Assembly (NCBI GenBank): GCA_047602905.1
Contig: JBLKOP010000002.1
Location: 1 to 64,000 of the forward strand
Origin: SKIA01 sp047602905
GTDB lineage: Archaea > Nanobdellota > Nanobdellia > Woesearchaeales > SKIA01
DNA: 64,000 nucleotides
Direction: 5' to 3'
A program made the position numbers and the translations under genes. Below the pieces are notes generated by a model. That model made no database searches and was not told where the DNA came from. It saw only the letters and a program-made list of their open reading frames with translations. Positions 16,353 to 25,212 of the stretch are shown here, one piece after another; the first letter of the stretch is position 1, and each line of letters begins with the position of its first letter.

Positions 16353-17087
16353 CTATCGCAAAAAAATCCATTCTTGACTTGCGTACTTCTTTGCTAGCTC
16401 TCGTGCTTGTATAAGCTCATCTTCACTCCATACTTGCTCAACTGCTCTGTACGTTTTTATGAGCTCTTCACGTACTGCTCGTAACACGTCCTCGCTACTA
16501 ATGCCTTCACGTAGCACTCCTGCTACTGCGCTTCTATTACTCTTAATAAAGGGTTTGTCGTTGTTCTTGTTTGCATCAGGTGTTAGGTACCTAAACATAA
16601 GTTCTTCGTTTACGGACAAAATAATTGTTCCGTGCTGAAGCAAAACACCTCCTTTTCTTGTTTGCGCGTTTCCACTAACCTTTTTTTCTCCTAACATGAC
16701 GTCGTTAAGCGCTCGAAAACGAGTCTCCACTCCTAGTTTGTTTAGTGCTTGCATGAGTGGCTTAACAATTTGTCCATAACTTGTTGCTATGTTTTTGCTA
16801 AAGAGTTCTTCAGGAGCTACTACGCTGTACGTGATTTCTGCGTCGTGATACACAGCACCTCCTCCTGTTATTCTACGAGTAATTGGTATGTTATCTTCTT
16901 TAATCGCGGCCATATCTACTTCGTCTGTTACGCACTGAAAACAACCAATCGTTACTGAAGGAGTATTCCAACCAAACAACCGAACTGTAGGCTTAACCTT
17001 TTTCTCCCTAACAGCATTCATGCATGCTTCATCAAGTGCCATGTTCATGTACGCATCACTGTTCTGTGTAGGAATTATTCTAAACAT
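16353..17087 (-). CDS. lplA: Lipoate-protein ligase, catalytic subunit
   Basis: A 244-residue BPL/LplA-fold enzyme that activates lipoate as lipoyl-AMP and attaches it to lipoyl domains. Motifs are RRITGGGAVYHD (lipoate loop) and KVSGNAQTRKGGVLLQHGTI with the catalytic lysine. A TTG at 17099 is in frame, but the ATG at 17087 has GGAGG six bases before it and is preferred. It lacks the C-terminal domain found in E. coli LplA; that domain is encoded by the upstream overlapping gene, as in Thermoplasma LplA/LplB. Confidence 0.92.
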   Translation of the reverse strand: MFRIIPTQNSDAYMNMALDEACMNAVREKKVKPTVRLFGWNTPSVTIGCFQCVTDEVDMAAIKEDNIPITRRITGGGAVYHDAEITYSVVAPEELFSKNIATSYGQIVKPLMQALNKLGVETRFRALNDVMLGEKKVSGNAQTRKGGVLLQHGTIILSVNEELMFRYLTPDANKNNDKPFIKSNRSAVAGVLREGISSEDVLRAVREELIKTYRAVEQVWSEDELIQARELAKKYASQEWIFLR

Positions 17088-17367
17088 CACTGCCTCCAAG
17101 CAAGCTCATTGTGTGCGCTATGTCTTGTGCGCTAAAACCAGCAACACGAATGCTGTCTCGTTCTAATACGTACTCAACAATCTCAACAATCGCTTCCTCA
17201 TCCATTACACTAAAGCCTTCAAGTGCTTCTTCAAGAACAACAAGTTTTTCGTGTGGCGCAAGAAAAAAATCACCGCTTATCTGAACACCAAACGCTCGCC
17301 CATCTTCTACTCGTGCTTTTATACGAACAAGTTTTCCTCCAGGAATTTTGTACGTTGCTACTTGCAT
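17080..17367 (-). CDS. lplB: Lipoate-protein ligase accessory subunit (C-terminal domain)
   Basis: A 95-residue protein matching the small C-terminal domain of lipoate ligase, with KIPGGKLVRIKARVEDG, a pattern also seen at the C-terminus of single-chain ligases. In Thermoplasma acidophilum the separate LplB is needed for the first, adenylation step. The stop overlaps the lplA start by eight bases, supporting translational coupling and a stable LplA-LplB complex. Confidence 0.85.
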   Translation of the reverse strand: MQVATYKIPGGKLVRIKARVEDGRAFGVQISGDFFLAPHEKLVVLEEALEGFSVMDEEAIVEIVEYVLERDSIRVAGFSAQDIAHTMSLLGGSDV

Positions 17368-17401
17368 ATTTGCAGGTATGAGAAGAGCTATTTAATGGTT
17401 G

Positions 17402-17908
17402 TCATGCAGTAATGGTTTTTTTCTCTGGTAGCGTAAAGACTATTTCTAGTTTTTGTTGTTGCTTATTATCTCCTGTGTATGTACAAACTGCTTCTACTCG
17501 TTTTCTCTCTAACAAATCCTTAAAGTAGTGCTCATCAGCAGGCCACATACGACTATACGGCAAATTGTTCTTATTAATCCAGAAGGGCTTCATTTCTTTG
17601 GTTTGCTGCGGCTGCTGTCCTCCTAGTTTCTCGTACTCAAGCAAGTAGTAATGTACTCGTCTACTCCAAGAAGGTTTGTTTTTGAAATGAAAATCAATAA
17701 AGCCAAAGTTCTCAAGATCTTCTTGTTTTACTTCTAGCTTGCTTTCTTCATACACCTCTCTAACTGCGCATTCTTGCAGGCTTTCAGGAGGTTCTCTTTT
17801 TCCTCCGTACCCGTTAATTTTTCCAAAAGAAAACCCTTCTTCTTTAATTGCTTCTCCAAGAAGTACTTCTTCTTTGTTTATTATCAGTATAATTACTTCT
17901 TCGAGCAT
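17402..17908 (-). CDS. NUDIX hydrolase, MTH1-like
   Basis: A 168-residue NUDIX protein. The NUDIX box is complete (GGKREPPESLQECAVREVYEES with Ser in place of Gly). A later block, PYSRMWPADEHYF, resembles the PYxxMWPDD segment that binds oxidised purines in MTH1, so cleaning 8-oxo-dGTP from the nucleotide pool is a reasonable guess. A TTG at 17923 is in frame but the ATG at 17908 is preferred. It is divergent from the lipA operon. Confidence 0.82.
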   Translation of the reverse strand: MLEEVIILIINKEEVLLGEAIKEEGFSFGKINGYGGKREPPESLQECAVREVYEESKLEVKQEDLENFGFIDFHFKNKPSWSRRVHYYLLEYEKLGGQQPQQTKEMKPFWINKNNLPYSRMWPADEHYFKDLLERKRVEAVCTYTGDNKQQQKLEIVFTLPEKKTITA

Positions 17909-17960
17909 ACTGCTTACTAGCAACTCTTCTTTTTAGTTTTTGCGCTCAGTAAAGCACTAG

Positions 17961-17970
17961 CTTTATATAT
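17961..17970 (+). promoter_or_regulatory. TATA box of the lipA-dehydrogenase operon
   Basis: CTTTATATAT at 17961-17970 places transcription start near 17991-17995, a few bases before the lipA ATG at 18000. No other promoter is evident until after the E3 gene, so it probably drives all five genes. Confidence 0.6.
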
Positions 17971-17999
17971 TTTGCACAAGAAAAAGGTTTTGATAGAGG

Positions 18000-18980
18000 A
18001 TGAGTTTACCAGTTCTAGGAGACCAAGAGTATGCTTTACGCGAAGTACCGTATCAGGAGTACGCAAAGAAAGCAACAAAGAATTTTAAGACTCCTCGACA
18101 CGAAGGAATTAGTAACTTAGGAAAGCCTAGTTGGTTGAAGATTCGTCCTCCTACTCAAGAGTATCATAACGTAAAACAAAAACTTTCTGGTCTTGGCTTA
18201 GTTACTGTTTGTCAAGAAAGCCATTGCCCTAACATGTCTGAGTGCTGGTCTGGCGGCACCGCTACGTTTATGGTTCTTGGTGATACCTGTACGAGAGGGT
18301 GTCGTTTCTGCAGCGTTCCTGCACGAGGTGTTCCTGACGCTCCAGATAGTGAAGAACCACAGAAGCTTCTTCAAGCAGTACAAGAAATGCAGCTTGAGTA
18401 CGTAGTAATCACGTGCGTTGACCGAGATGACCTTCCTGACGGTGGAGCAGCTCACCTTGCTGCTTGTGTTAGAGCAATAAAAGAGTATGACGATTCTATT
18501 CTTGTTGAAGTGCTTACTGGCGATTTTCAAGGAAACCAAGAACAACTACATATCGTCGTTGATGCTGGTGTTGACGTACTTGCTCATAACGTAGAAACCG
18601 TTCCTCGACTCCAGAGAAGAGTTCGTGACCCAAGAGCAAATTATGCTCAAAGCTTACAAGTCCTCATCAATGCGAAGAAAAGAAACTCGCAAGTAAAAAC
18701 CAAGACTTCCTTAATGGTTGGTCTTGGAGAGACACGAGAAGAACTTAGTGAAGTAATGAATGATCTAAGAACTATTCGCTGTGACATAATAACTTTTGGC
18801 CAGTACCTCAGACCCAGCACGTGGCACTTACCTGTAGAGTATTACATGCCTCCAGAAGAATTTAAGGAATTAGAGGAGGAAGCAAGAAGTAAAGGCTTTT
18901 TGTACTGCGCAGCAGGTCCTTTTGTGAGAAGCAGTTACAAAGCAGGAGAATTATTTTTACAAGGAGTACTAAACACATGA
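18000..18980 (+). CDS. lipA: Lipoyl synthase (radical SAM)
   Basis: A 326-residue enzyme that inserts two sulfurs into octanoyl groups on lipoyl domains. Both iron-sulfur sites are intact: the auxiliary cluster CQESHCPNMSEC and the radical SAM CTRGCRFC. The C-terminal RSSYKAGE motif, which contacts the auxiliary cluster, is present. Length is normal. The gene is first in the operon and overlaps the E1 alpha gene by ATGA. No octanoyltransferase LipB is seen here, so the source of octanoyl groups, or whether LplA supplies them, is open. Confidence 0.97.
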   Translation: MSLPVLGDQEYALREVPYQEYAKKATKNFKTPRHEGISNLGKPSWLKIRPPTQEYHNVKQKLSGLGLVTVCQESHCPNMSECWSGGTATFMVLGDTCTRGCRFCSVPARGVPDAPDSEEPQKLLQAVQEMQLEYVVITCVDRDDLPDGGAAHLAACVRAIKEYDDSILVEVLTGDFQGNQEQLHIVVDAGVDVLAHNVETVPRLQRRVRDPRANYAQSLQVLINAKKRNSQVKTKTSLMVGLGETREELSEVMNDLRTIRCDIITFGQYLRPSTWHLPVEYYMPPEEFKELEEEARSKGFLYCAAGPFVRSSYKAGELFLQGVLNT

Positions 18981-20059
18981 CCCAAGAAGAATACGCAGGT
19001 AAAGACTTTCACATCGATTACTTACAAGTAATGAATGAGGAAGGAGAAATAATTAATGAAGAGCTTTTTCCTAAGCTCTCTGATGACGACGTGAGAACGA
19101 TGTACTGGCACATGATTAATGCGCGAGCACTAGACAGAAAAATGCTTACTCTCCAGCGACAAGGACGTCTAGGAACGTTTGCTTCTATTGAGGGTCAAGA
19201 AGCGTGTCAAGTAGGTCCTGCTATGCAACTCAAAAAAACTGATTGGTTAGTGCAAGCGTTTCGAGAAAACACTGCTTGTCTCGTACGAGACATTCCTATG
19301 CTTAATATCTTGCAGTACTGGGGCGGGGATGAGCGAGGAAGCAGAGTAGCTGATGATCAACGAACACTACCCGTAAGTATTCCTGTAGGTAGCCAACCGC
19401 TACACGCTGTTGGTCTAGGTTACGCAGCTATGATTCAAGGAAAAGATGAGGTGGCCTTAGCGTATTTTGGGGATGGAGCAACGAGTGAAGGAGAGTTTCA
19501 TGAAGCAATGAACCTAGCAGGAGTGTATCAAACACCTACTATCTTGATTTGTCAAAATAACCAGTACGCAATTAGTGTTCCTCGAGAAAAACAAACTCAC
19601 AGCCAAACAATAGCACAAAAAGCAATTGCTTACGGAGTGCCAGGAATACAAGTGGATGGTAACGACGCGTTTGCTATGTACGCAGCAGCACAAGCAGCGA
19701 TAGCAAGAGCACGAGCAGGTAAAGGTTCCACGCTCATAGAAGCAGTCACGTATCGTTTAGGAAACCACACAACTAGTGATGATTACAAGAAGTACCGTCA
19801 AGAAGAAGAAGTTGAGGCTTGGCGCAAGAAAGACCCTGTTGATCGGTTGCGTAAGTACATGGAGAAGAATGGTTTGTGGGATGAGGAGCATGAACAATCA
19901 GCTCAGCAGCACGCACAAGAAATCGTTGAAGCAGCTGTTAAGGAGTACGAACAAACAGAGGCGTACAAGAACGAAGATATTTTTGATTACTTATACGAAG
20001 AACTTCCTCCGCTTATCAAAAAGCAACGAGAGGAGTTTCTTAAGGAGGTTTCTCGATGA
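18977..20059 (+). CDS. pdhA: Pyruvate/2-oxoacid dehydrogenase E1 component, alpha subunit
   Basis: A 360-residue thiamine-diphosphate-binding subunit. The TPP motif runs from GDGATSEGEFHEAMN to QNNQYAIS, and the substrate-side His segment is present in SQPLHAVGLGYA. It forms an alpha2-beta2 heterotetramer with the next gene's product and decarboxylates the 2-oxoacid, passing the acyl group to lipoyl-E2. Pyruvate is likely given the Pta and PEP synthase genes nearby, but a branched-chain 2-oxoacid substrate is possible. The start overlaps lipA and the stop overlaps the E1 beta start, both by four bases. Confidence 0.95.
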   Translation: MTQEEYAGKDFHIDYLQVMNEEGEIINEELFPKLSDDDVRTMYWHMINARALDRKMLTLQRQGRLGTFASIEGQEACQVGPAMQLKKTDWLVQAFRENTACLVRDIPMLNILQYWGGDERGSRVADDQRTLPVSIPVGSQPLHAVGLGYAAMIQGKDEVALAYFGDGATSEGEFHEAMNLAGVYQTPTILICQNNQYAISVPREKQTHSQTIAQKAIAYGVPGIQVDGNDAFAMYAAAQAAIARARAGKGSTLIEAVTYRLGNHTTSDDYKKYRQEEEVEAWRKKDPVDRLRKYMEKNGLWDEEHEQSAQQHAQEIVEAAVKEYEQTEAYKNEDIFDYLYEELPPLIKKQREEFLKEVSR

Positions 20060-21039
20060 CTGAGATGACGCTGATACAAGCAATTAACGAGGCTCTTAAA
20101 GAAGAAATGTCTCGTGACGAAACCATTACTGTTATGGGCGAGGACGTTGGTGTTGATGGAGGAGTGTTTCGAGCAACCCAAGGTCTTGTTGATGAGTTTG
20201 GTGAAAAGCGAGTAATGGACACACCGATTTCTGAAGCAGGAATTGTAGGTATGGGAGTAGGAATGGCTATTAACGGTCTTAAACCTGTTATTGAGATACA
20301 ATTTTCTGGTTTCATCTACCCTGCGTTTCAAGAAATTATTAGTCACGTAAGTCGTATTCGTAACAGAAGCAGAGGACGCTTCACGTGCCCTATGGTTATT
20401 AGAAGCCCGTACGGAGGAGGAATTAATGCTCTTGAGCACCACAGCGAGAGCATGGAAGCAATGTACGCGCACATCCCTGGATTAAAAGTCGTTATCCCAA
20501 GCACACCAGCTGATGCGAAGGGGTTATTAACAGCAGCTATTCGCGACCCCGACCCTGTACTATTTTTAGAACCAAAACGCGTGTATCGCGCGTTCAAAGA
20601 CGAAGTGCCTGAAGGAGAGCACGTAGAAGAAATTGGTAAAGCAAAAGTTGTTCAAGAAGGAACGCAAGTAACCGTTGTTTCTTGGGGTGCAATGATGCAC
20701 ACAACTCTAGAAGCGATTAAAGAGCTAACAAGAAAAGGTGTGAGTTGTGAAGTTATTGATTTACGAACGATCATGCCTTGGGATGTAGAAACTGTTGTTG
20801 AGTCAGTAAAGAAAACTGGGCGGCTAGTGGTAGTTCATGAAGCAACAAGAACCGCTGGTTTTGCTGCAGAAATATTTGCCACGGTAAACGAAGAAGCACT
20901 CATGTACATGCAAGCTCCTATGAAGCGAGTGACGGGCTATGACATTATCATGCCATACCTGAAGTATGAGAAGTTACAGCTTCCTAGCGTTGACCGAGTA
21001 ATCGCTGGTATTAAGGAGGTAGTGGATTTTGAGTCATGA
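20056..21039 (+). CDS. pdhB: Pyruvate/2-oxoacid dehydrogenase E1 component, beta subunit
   Basis: A 327-residue transketolase-like beta subunit, with the expected VMGEDVG segment, the FRATQGL loop, DTPISEAGIVGMGVG, and the C-terminal VDLRTIMPWD and VVVHEATR blocks. Length and motif order are normal. It pairs with the alpha subunit to form the TPP site at their interface. It overlaps both neighbours and sits on a purine-rich coding strand like lipA and E1 alpha. Confidence 0.95.
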   Translation: MTEMTLIQAINEALKEEMSRDETITVMGEDVGVDGGVFRATQGLVDEFGEKRVMDTPISEAGIVGMGVGMAINGLKPVIEIQFSGFIYPAFQEIISHVSRIRNRSRGRFTCPMVIRSPYGGGINALEHHSESMEAMYAHIPGLKVVIPSTPADAKGLLTAAIRDPDPVLFLEPKRVYRAFKDEVPEGEHVEEIGKAKVVQEGTQVTVVSWGAMMHTTLEAIKELTRKGVSCEVIDLRTIMPWDVETVVESVKKTGRLVVVHEATRTAGFAAEIFATVNEEALMYMQAPMKRVTGYDIIMPYLKYEKLQLPSVDRVIAGIKEVVDFES

Positions 21040-22387
21040 ATTTCTTTTTCCTGATGTAGGCGAAGGAATTAACGAAGGAAAGCTTGTTGAGTGGAAAGTC
21101 ACAGTAGGCGACACTATCCAAGAAGATGATGTGCTTTGTGATGTAGAGACTGATAAAGCAGTTGTTGAGATACCAAGCCCGCAAGCAGGAACGATTCAAG
21201 AACTACACGGAAAAACAGGAGAAGTAATCAAGGTGGGTAACGTGCTTGTTACGTTTGCAGAAGCATCTCAAGAAACGCAAAAAGAACAAGCACCTACTCA
21301 AGAAGAAAGTAAAGAAGAAGTGCACGCACCTAAGCAAGAAAAACAACTTGTTAAAGAAGAGAAGCCTGTCTCTGAAGAACAACTTAGTAGTTCACAACCT
21401 TCTCAGCAGCAAATAAGTAAGACTGACAAAACAAGTACTTCTTCTCGTGTTCTCGCTGCTCCAAGTACTCGCCGATTAGCAAGAGAGTTAGGAGTGGATA
21501 TAACAACTATTACTGGCTCTGGTCCGAGTGGTCGAGTACTTACTGGCGATGTACAAAGCGCTTCTGGAGGAGGACAACAGCCTTCTCAAAATCAACCTGT
21601 CAAAGAAGAACTAATTCAGAAAAAACAATCTGCACCTGCTCAAGAAGAGAGTAAACAAGAAGCAAAGCAGCCTGTTCAAGAACCATCTCAAGAAACTTCT
21701 TCTGAAGTTTCGTATTCTGGACGAAGAAAAGCAATTGGCGAGCACGTACTACAAGCTGCTGCTGCTCCTACGTTTACGGAGTTTGCTACTGCTGATGCTA
21801 CAGCGATTATTGAGCTACGAAATCACTTAAAAGAAAAAGCGGAGGGTATGGGTGTAAAGCTTACGTATCTGTCGTTTTTTGCAAAAGCTCTTTGTGCAGC
21901 TCTCAGAAAATACCCTGTTCTGAACAGTCATTTCAAGGATGATTCTATTCAGCAATTCTCGCAAGTCAGTCTAGGTATTGCTGCTGATACAGAAAAAGGA
22001 CTTGTTGTTCCTGTAGTTCAAGACGCGGATAAAAAAAGTGTTTTAGAAATAGCAAGCGATATCTCTTCCTTAGCCACAAAAGCAAAGGATAACTCATTGT
22101 CTCGAGAAGAAATGAGCGGCTCTACGTTTAGTATTTCAAGTATTGGTCCTTTGCGTGTGGAAGGCTTTACTCCTATGCTAAACACTCCTGAAGTTGCTAT
22201 TCTTGGTATCGGTGGTTTTCAGAAGCGACCGTGGGTTGTTGGTGAGGATGTAGTTGCTCGTGAAGTGGTCACGTTTAGTTTGACTGTTGATCATCGTGTC
22301 GTTGATGGAGCTCTTGCTGCGAAGTTCTTAACGTACTTTGTTGAGCTTGTTGAAGACCCTGAACTACTTGTTCTTGGAGGAATCTAG
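21029..22387 (+). CDS. pdhC: Dihydrolipoamide acyltransferase E2
   Basis: A 452-residue core enzyme. Residues 1-78 form a lipoyl domain with the lipoylated Lys43 (ETDKAVVEI). Residues about 140-178 are the peripheral-subunit-binding domain, flanked by long Glu/Gln/Lys/Pro/Ser linkers. Residues about 228-452 are the catalytic trimerising domain with DHRVVDG (His422). The start is a TTG at 21029 with GGAGGT eight bases upstream; the only nearby ATG is in another frame. One lipoyl domain is typical for archaeal and many bacterial E2 proteins. It overlaps the E1 beta end by 11 bases. Confidence 0.95.
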   Translation: MSHEFLFPDVGEGINEGKLVEWKVTVGDTIQEDDVLCDVETDKAVVEIPSPQAGTIQELHGKTGEVIKVGNVLVTFAEASQETQKEQAPTQEESKEEVHAPKQEKQLVKEEKPVSEEQLSSSQPSQQQISKTDKTSTSSRVLAAPSTRRLARELGVDITTITGSGPSGRVLTGDVQSASGGGQQPSQNQPVKEELIQKKQSAPAQEESKQEAKQPVQEPSQETSSEVSYSGRRKAIGEHVLQAAAAPTFTEFATADATAIIELRNHLKEKAEGMGVKLTYLSFFAKALCAALRKYPVLNSHFKDDSIQQFSQVSLGIAADTEKGLVVPVVQDADKKSVLEIASDISSLATKAKDNSLSREEMSGSTFSISSIGPLRVEGFTPMLNTPEVAILGIGGFQKRPWVVGEDVVAREVVTFSLTVDHRVVDGALAAKFLTYFVELVEDPELLVLGGI

Positions 22388-22389
22388 AA

Positions 22390-23802
22390 GTGGTTATGGG
22401 TCAGAGCATGCACTCTACAGAAGTGCTGGTCATCGGTGCTGGTCCTGGCGGATACACAGCTGCTATTCGAGCTGCTCAGCTAGGTTTTGACGTTACTCTT
22501 GTTGATGCTAAGGGCGAGCTTGGCGGTATGTGTTTGCATCACGGCTGTATTCCTACAAAAAGTCTTATTCATGCTGTTGGGTTGTTTTATGAAGCAAAAA
22601 ACGCTTCTGGTCTGGGTATTGAGTACGATAACCTTCGTTTAAACTATTCACAAACGGTTGCTTGGAAAGACTCGGTAGTCAATAAATTATCTGGCGGTAT
22701 TACTAGTTTGTGTAAGCAACACAACATCACTGTTATCAAGGCACAAGCGCAGTTTCAGAATAGTAACCAAGTGGTTCTTCACGGAGAAGATTTGGAGACT
22801 AATGGTGTTGAGTTTCGTTACTGCGTTATCGCTACTGGCAGTAAGCCTCGTGAGCTTCCTTGGGCTGCTTTTGGTGGTCGTGTACTTACGAGTTGGGACG
22901 TGATTACTCTTGAGAGCGTTCCCGAAAAACTTGTTGTTGTTGGCGGAGGCTACATCGGTGTTGAGCTGGGCGTTATGCTTGCAAAGGCTGGCTGTGAAGT
23001 TACTATTATTGAAGGAACTAATCGTATATTGAGTGTTGTTGAAGAAGAGGTTGCTCTTGTTGCACAAAATAATCTTGAAAAATTAGGTGTTCGTTTATTG
23101 CTTGAGACAAAAGTAGAGGCTGTTGAGTCAAGAGAGGATTCTGTTCTTGTTCGCGCTGGTGGTGAGGAGTTCGTTGCTGATTACGCGCTTGTCGCTATTG
23201 GTCACGTGCCGGTCACTGAGAGTTTACAATTAGAACTTGCGGGTGTCACGCTTACTGAGAGAGGGTTTGTTGGTGTTGATGAGCAATGCCGTACCTCGCA
23301 AAAAAACATTTTTGCTGTTGGTGACGTTGCTGGCGGTGTTATGCTTGCTCATAAAGCAAGTGCTCAAGGAAAAGTTGCTGCTGAAGCAATAGCTGATCTT
23401 CCTAGCGCGTTTGACCAAGTAGCCATTCCTATCGTCGTTTTTTCTGATCCAGAAATTGCTGCTGTTGGTCTTCACGAACAAGAAGCGCGCGAGCAGTATG
23501 GTGAAGGCATTAAGGTTGGTTCGTTTCCCTACACTGCTCTTGGAAAAGCTGTTAGTTTGAATCAAACAGATGGGTTGGTGAAGTTTATTAGTGACGAAAA
23601 CGATGTGTTGTTGGGCATTCATGGTGTCGGCCCTGGAATTACTGATTACATCGCTGAGATGGCGTTAGCTCTTGAGATGGGAGCTACAGCTGAGGATATC
23701 GCTCTTACTATTCATCCGCACCCAACACTTTCTGAGAGCTTAAATGAAGCTGCTGAATCTCTTCTTGGTCAAGCGATTCATTTGTATCCGCCTAAGAAAT
23801 AG
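22390..23802 (+). CDS. lpd: Dihydrolipoamide dehydrogenase E3
   Basis: A 470-residue flavoprotein that reoxidises dihydrolipoamide with NAD+. Motifs are GAGPGGYTAAIRAAQLG (FAD), the redox disulfide in CLHHGC, VVGGGYIGVELG (NAD) and the C-terminal HPHPTLSES with the active-site His. GTG 22390 lies eight bases after GGAGG and is taken as the start; ATG codons at 22396 and 22408 are alternatives. Its plus strand is more T-rich than lipA and the E1 genes. Confidence 0.95.
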   Translation: MVMGQSMHSTEVLVIGAGPGGYTAAIRAAQLGFDVTLVDAKGELGGMCLHHGCIPTKSLIHAVGLFYEAKNASGLGIEYDNLRLNYSQTVAWKDSVVNKLSGGITSLCKQHNITVIKAQAQFQNSNQVVLHGEDLETNGVEFRYCVIATGSKPRELPWAAFGGRVLTSWDVITLESVPEKLVVVGGGYIGVELGVMLAKAGCEVTIIEGTNRILSVVEEEVALVAQNNLEKLGVRLLLETKVEAVESREDSVLVRAGGEEFVADYALVAIGHVPVTESLQLELAGVTLTERGFVGVDEQCRTSQKNIFAVGDVAGGVMLAHKASAQGKVAAEAIADLPSAFDQVAIPIVVFSDPEIAAVGLHEQEAREQYGEGIKVGSFPYTALGKAVSLNQTDGLVKFISDENDVLLGIHGVGPGITDYIAEMALALEMGATAEDIALTIHPHPTLSESLNEAAESLLGQAIHLYPPKK

Positions 23803-23804
23803 TT

Positions 23805-24506
23805 CTAAGCTAATTTTTTTTCGTACTCTCTGTTTGTGCTTGCTACATCTGTTATTCGTTGATTTCTTATGCGAGCAACGGTAAGTATCTCTTTTTGATT
23901 ATTCGTATTTCCTGCGTATGCATATACGTTATTTAGGACGTGTTTATCTCTTGTTAGGATAAGTGTGCTTGTGTTATTTCTTGCTTGCTGTATCGCTGCT
24001 GCTACGAGTAGTTCATCAGTAGTTATTTCTGTGTTGTACTGATTCTGTGCTCCCTGCATTTCTGCGTCTTGCTGTATGTACTTTATGAGCTCTTCAAGCG
24101 TGTCTTCGTGTACTGTGATAAGGTTGTTTTCTGTTTGGATGATAAGGTTATTATACGTATCTATTGCTTTACTAAATAGGTTTTCTTGTTGTGTGTAGGC
24201 TGCGTGTTTTCTGAAATAGCGTTCTTTTTCTTCAAGGATATAAAATAGTTCTTCCATTTCAAAAACTACTTCTTCTATTGTTCGTGATGGTTTACTAAAT
24301 CCTTGATTTATTTGTGTTACGTAATGAATAAATGCGTTAAGAGTGTTTTCAGAGATGTTTTTTGCTTCTCTGGCGTTATAAATGTGGTTTTCATAAAATC
24401 TTTCAAGAGTAGTTATTGATGAATCTAATATGATACTATCATGTTTTTCTTCTAGTAATATATACAGTTGTGTTTGCCAAAAAAACTTTTCTTGTTGTAA
24501 CAGCAT
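23805..24506 (-). CDS. PIN-domain-like protein
   Basis: A 233-residue protein. An early acidic strand (SIILDSSITTLERF) and a C-terminal block (TTDELLVAAAIQQA followed by TLILTRDKHV) match the pattern of PIN-like nucleases, in which spaced Asp/Glu residues bind metal. The middle is a long helical insertion not typical of VapC toxins. The assignment rests on that pattern and is tentative. Stop codons of this gene and the E3 gene are two bases apart. GTG at 24521 is an alternative start. Confidence 0.5.
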   Translation of the reverse strand: MLLQQEKFFWQTQLYILLEEKHDSIILDSSITTLERFYENHIYNAREAKNISENTLNAFIHYVTQINQGFSKPSRTIEEVVFEMEELFYILEEKERYFRKHAAYTQQENLFSKAIDTYNNLIIQTENNLITVHEDTLEELIKYIQQDAEMQGAQNQYNTEITTDELLVAAAIQQARNNTSTLILTRDKHVLNNVYAYAGNTNNQKEILTVARIRNQRITDVASTNREYEKKLA

Positions 24507-24543
24507 GCTTGTACGTATCACCTAGTGTTTTTTATGTGTTTTC

Positions 24544-25160
24544 TTATTCTTGAGTAATAAACGTAGTGAATTTTGGGTGTTTTTTTGTGAGTAGCTCGTA
24601 GTCGCTGTGTATGGTTTCTTCTTGTGGTACGTCGGTTTTTTTGTACCACTTCTTTCTTGCTGTTTGCGCTACTTCTTGGTTTGTTGTTGCTTCTAGGTAA
24701 AACAGGATGAATGAGTGCGTTATTTCTTTTTGCTCATTTATTGTGTGCTCGTGTGCTATTGTTTGTAGTTTCGGATTTGTTATTTCTACTCCTGCAAGCT
24801 TCTTTACTACTCTCTTTGCTGCTTGCTCTATTGTTTCTTCTATGCGTATTCTTCCTCCTAATAGACTCCATTTGTTTATGTATGGCCTTTTTGTTCGTTT
24901 ATGAAGAAGCACTTCTTCTTTTTTTTTGTACTGCTACAAGTACTACTGCTAGAGGACTTTTTTCTCCTATGTATGGAAGAAGTTTTTGTTGTTCTTTGCT
25001 GAGCGTGTAGGTGTCTTCTTGTTTGCTAAGAACGTTTTCTTCTACAAGTTTTTTTTAGGTGATACGCTAAATGATTACTTCGTAGCCCTGTTTGTTCTTG
25101 TATTTCTGAGAAGAGTTGTTGTTCTGCTTTCAGAAACGTTTGTAGGATGCGCTCTTGCAT
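24544..25160 (-). pseudogene. Winged-helix plus degenerate NUDIX regulator, broken by two frameshifts
   Basis: Three successive frames join into one protein of about 200 residues if one A is removed from each of two runs (the A8 at 25049-25056 and the A9 at 24919-24927, as T on the plus strand). The N-terminus is a winged helix (SEIQEQTGLRSNHLAYHLKKL). The C-terminus is a NUDIX fold in which the catalytic REXXEE has become RVVKKL, so it would bind rather than hydrolyse a nucleotide, as in NrtR-type regulators. Both breaks need the same correction, so homopolymer errors are as plausible as real decay. Confidence 0.7.
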
Positions 25161-25184
25161 AGTCAAATATTTTGAGCGATTCTT

Positions 25185-25194
25185 TTTATATGCT
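25185..25194 (+). promoter_or_regulatory. TATA box of the NUDIX gene at 25213
   Basis: TTTTTATATG near 25185-25194 is 23-28 bases before the ATG at 25213, consistent with a leaderless transcript. Confidence 0.5.
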
Positions 25195-25212
25195 TGCTTC
25201 TTGTGTTTTTGT

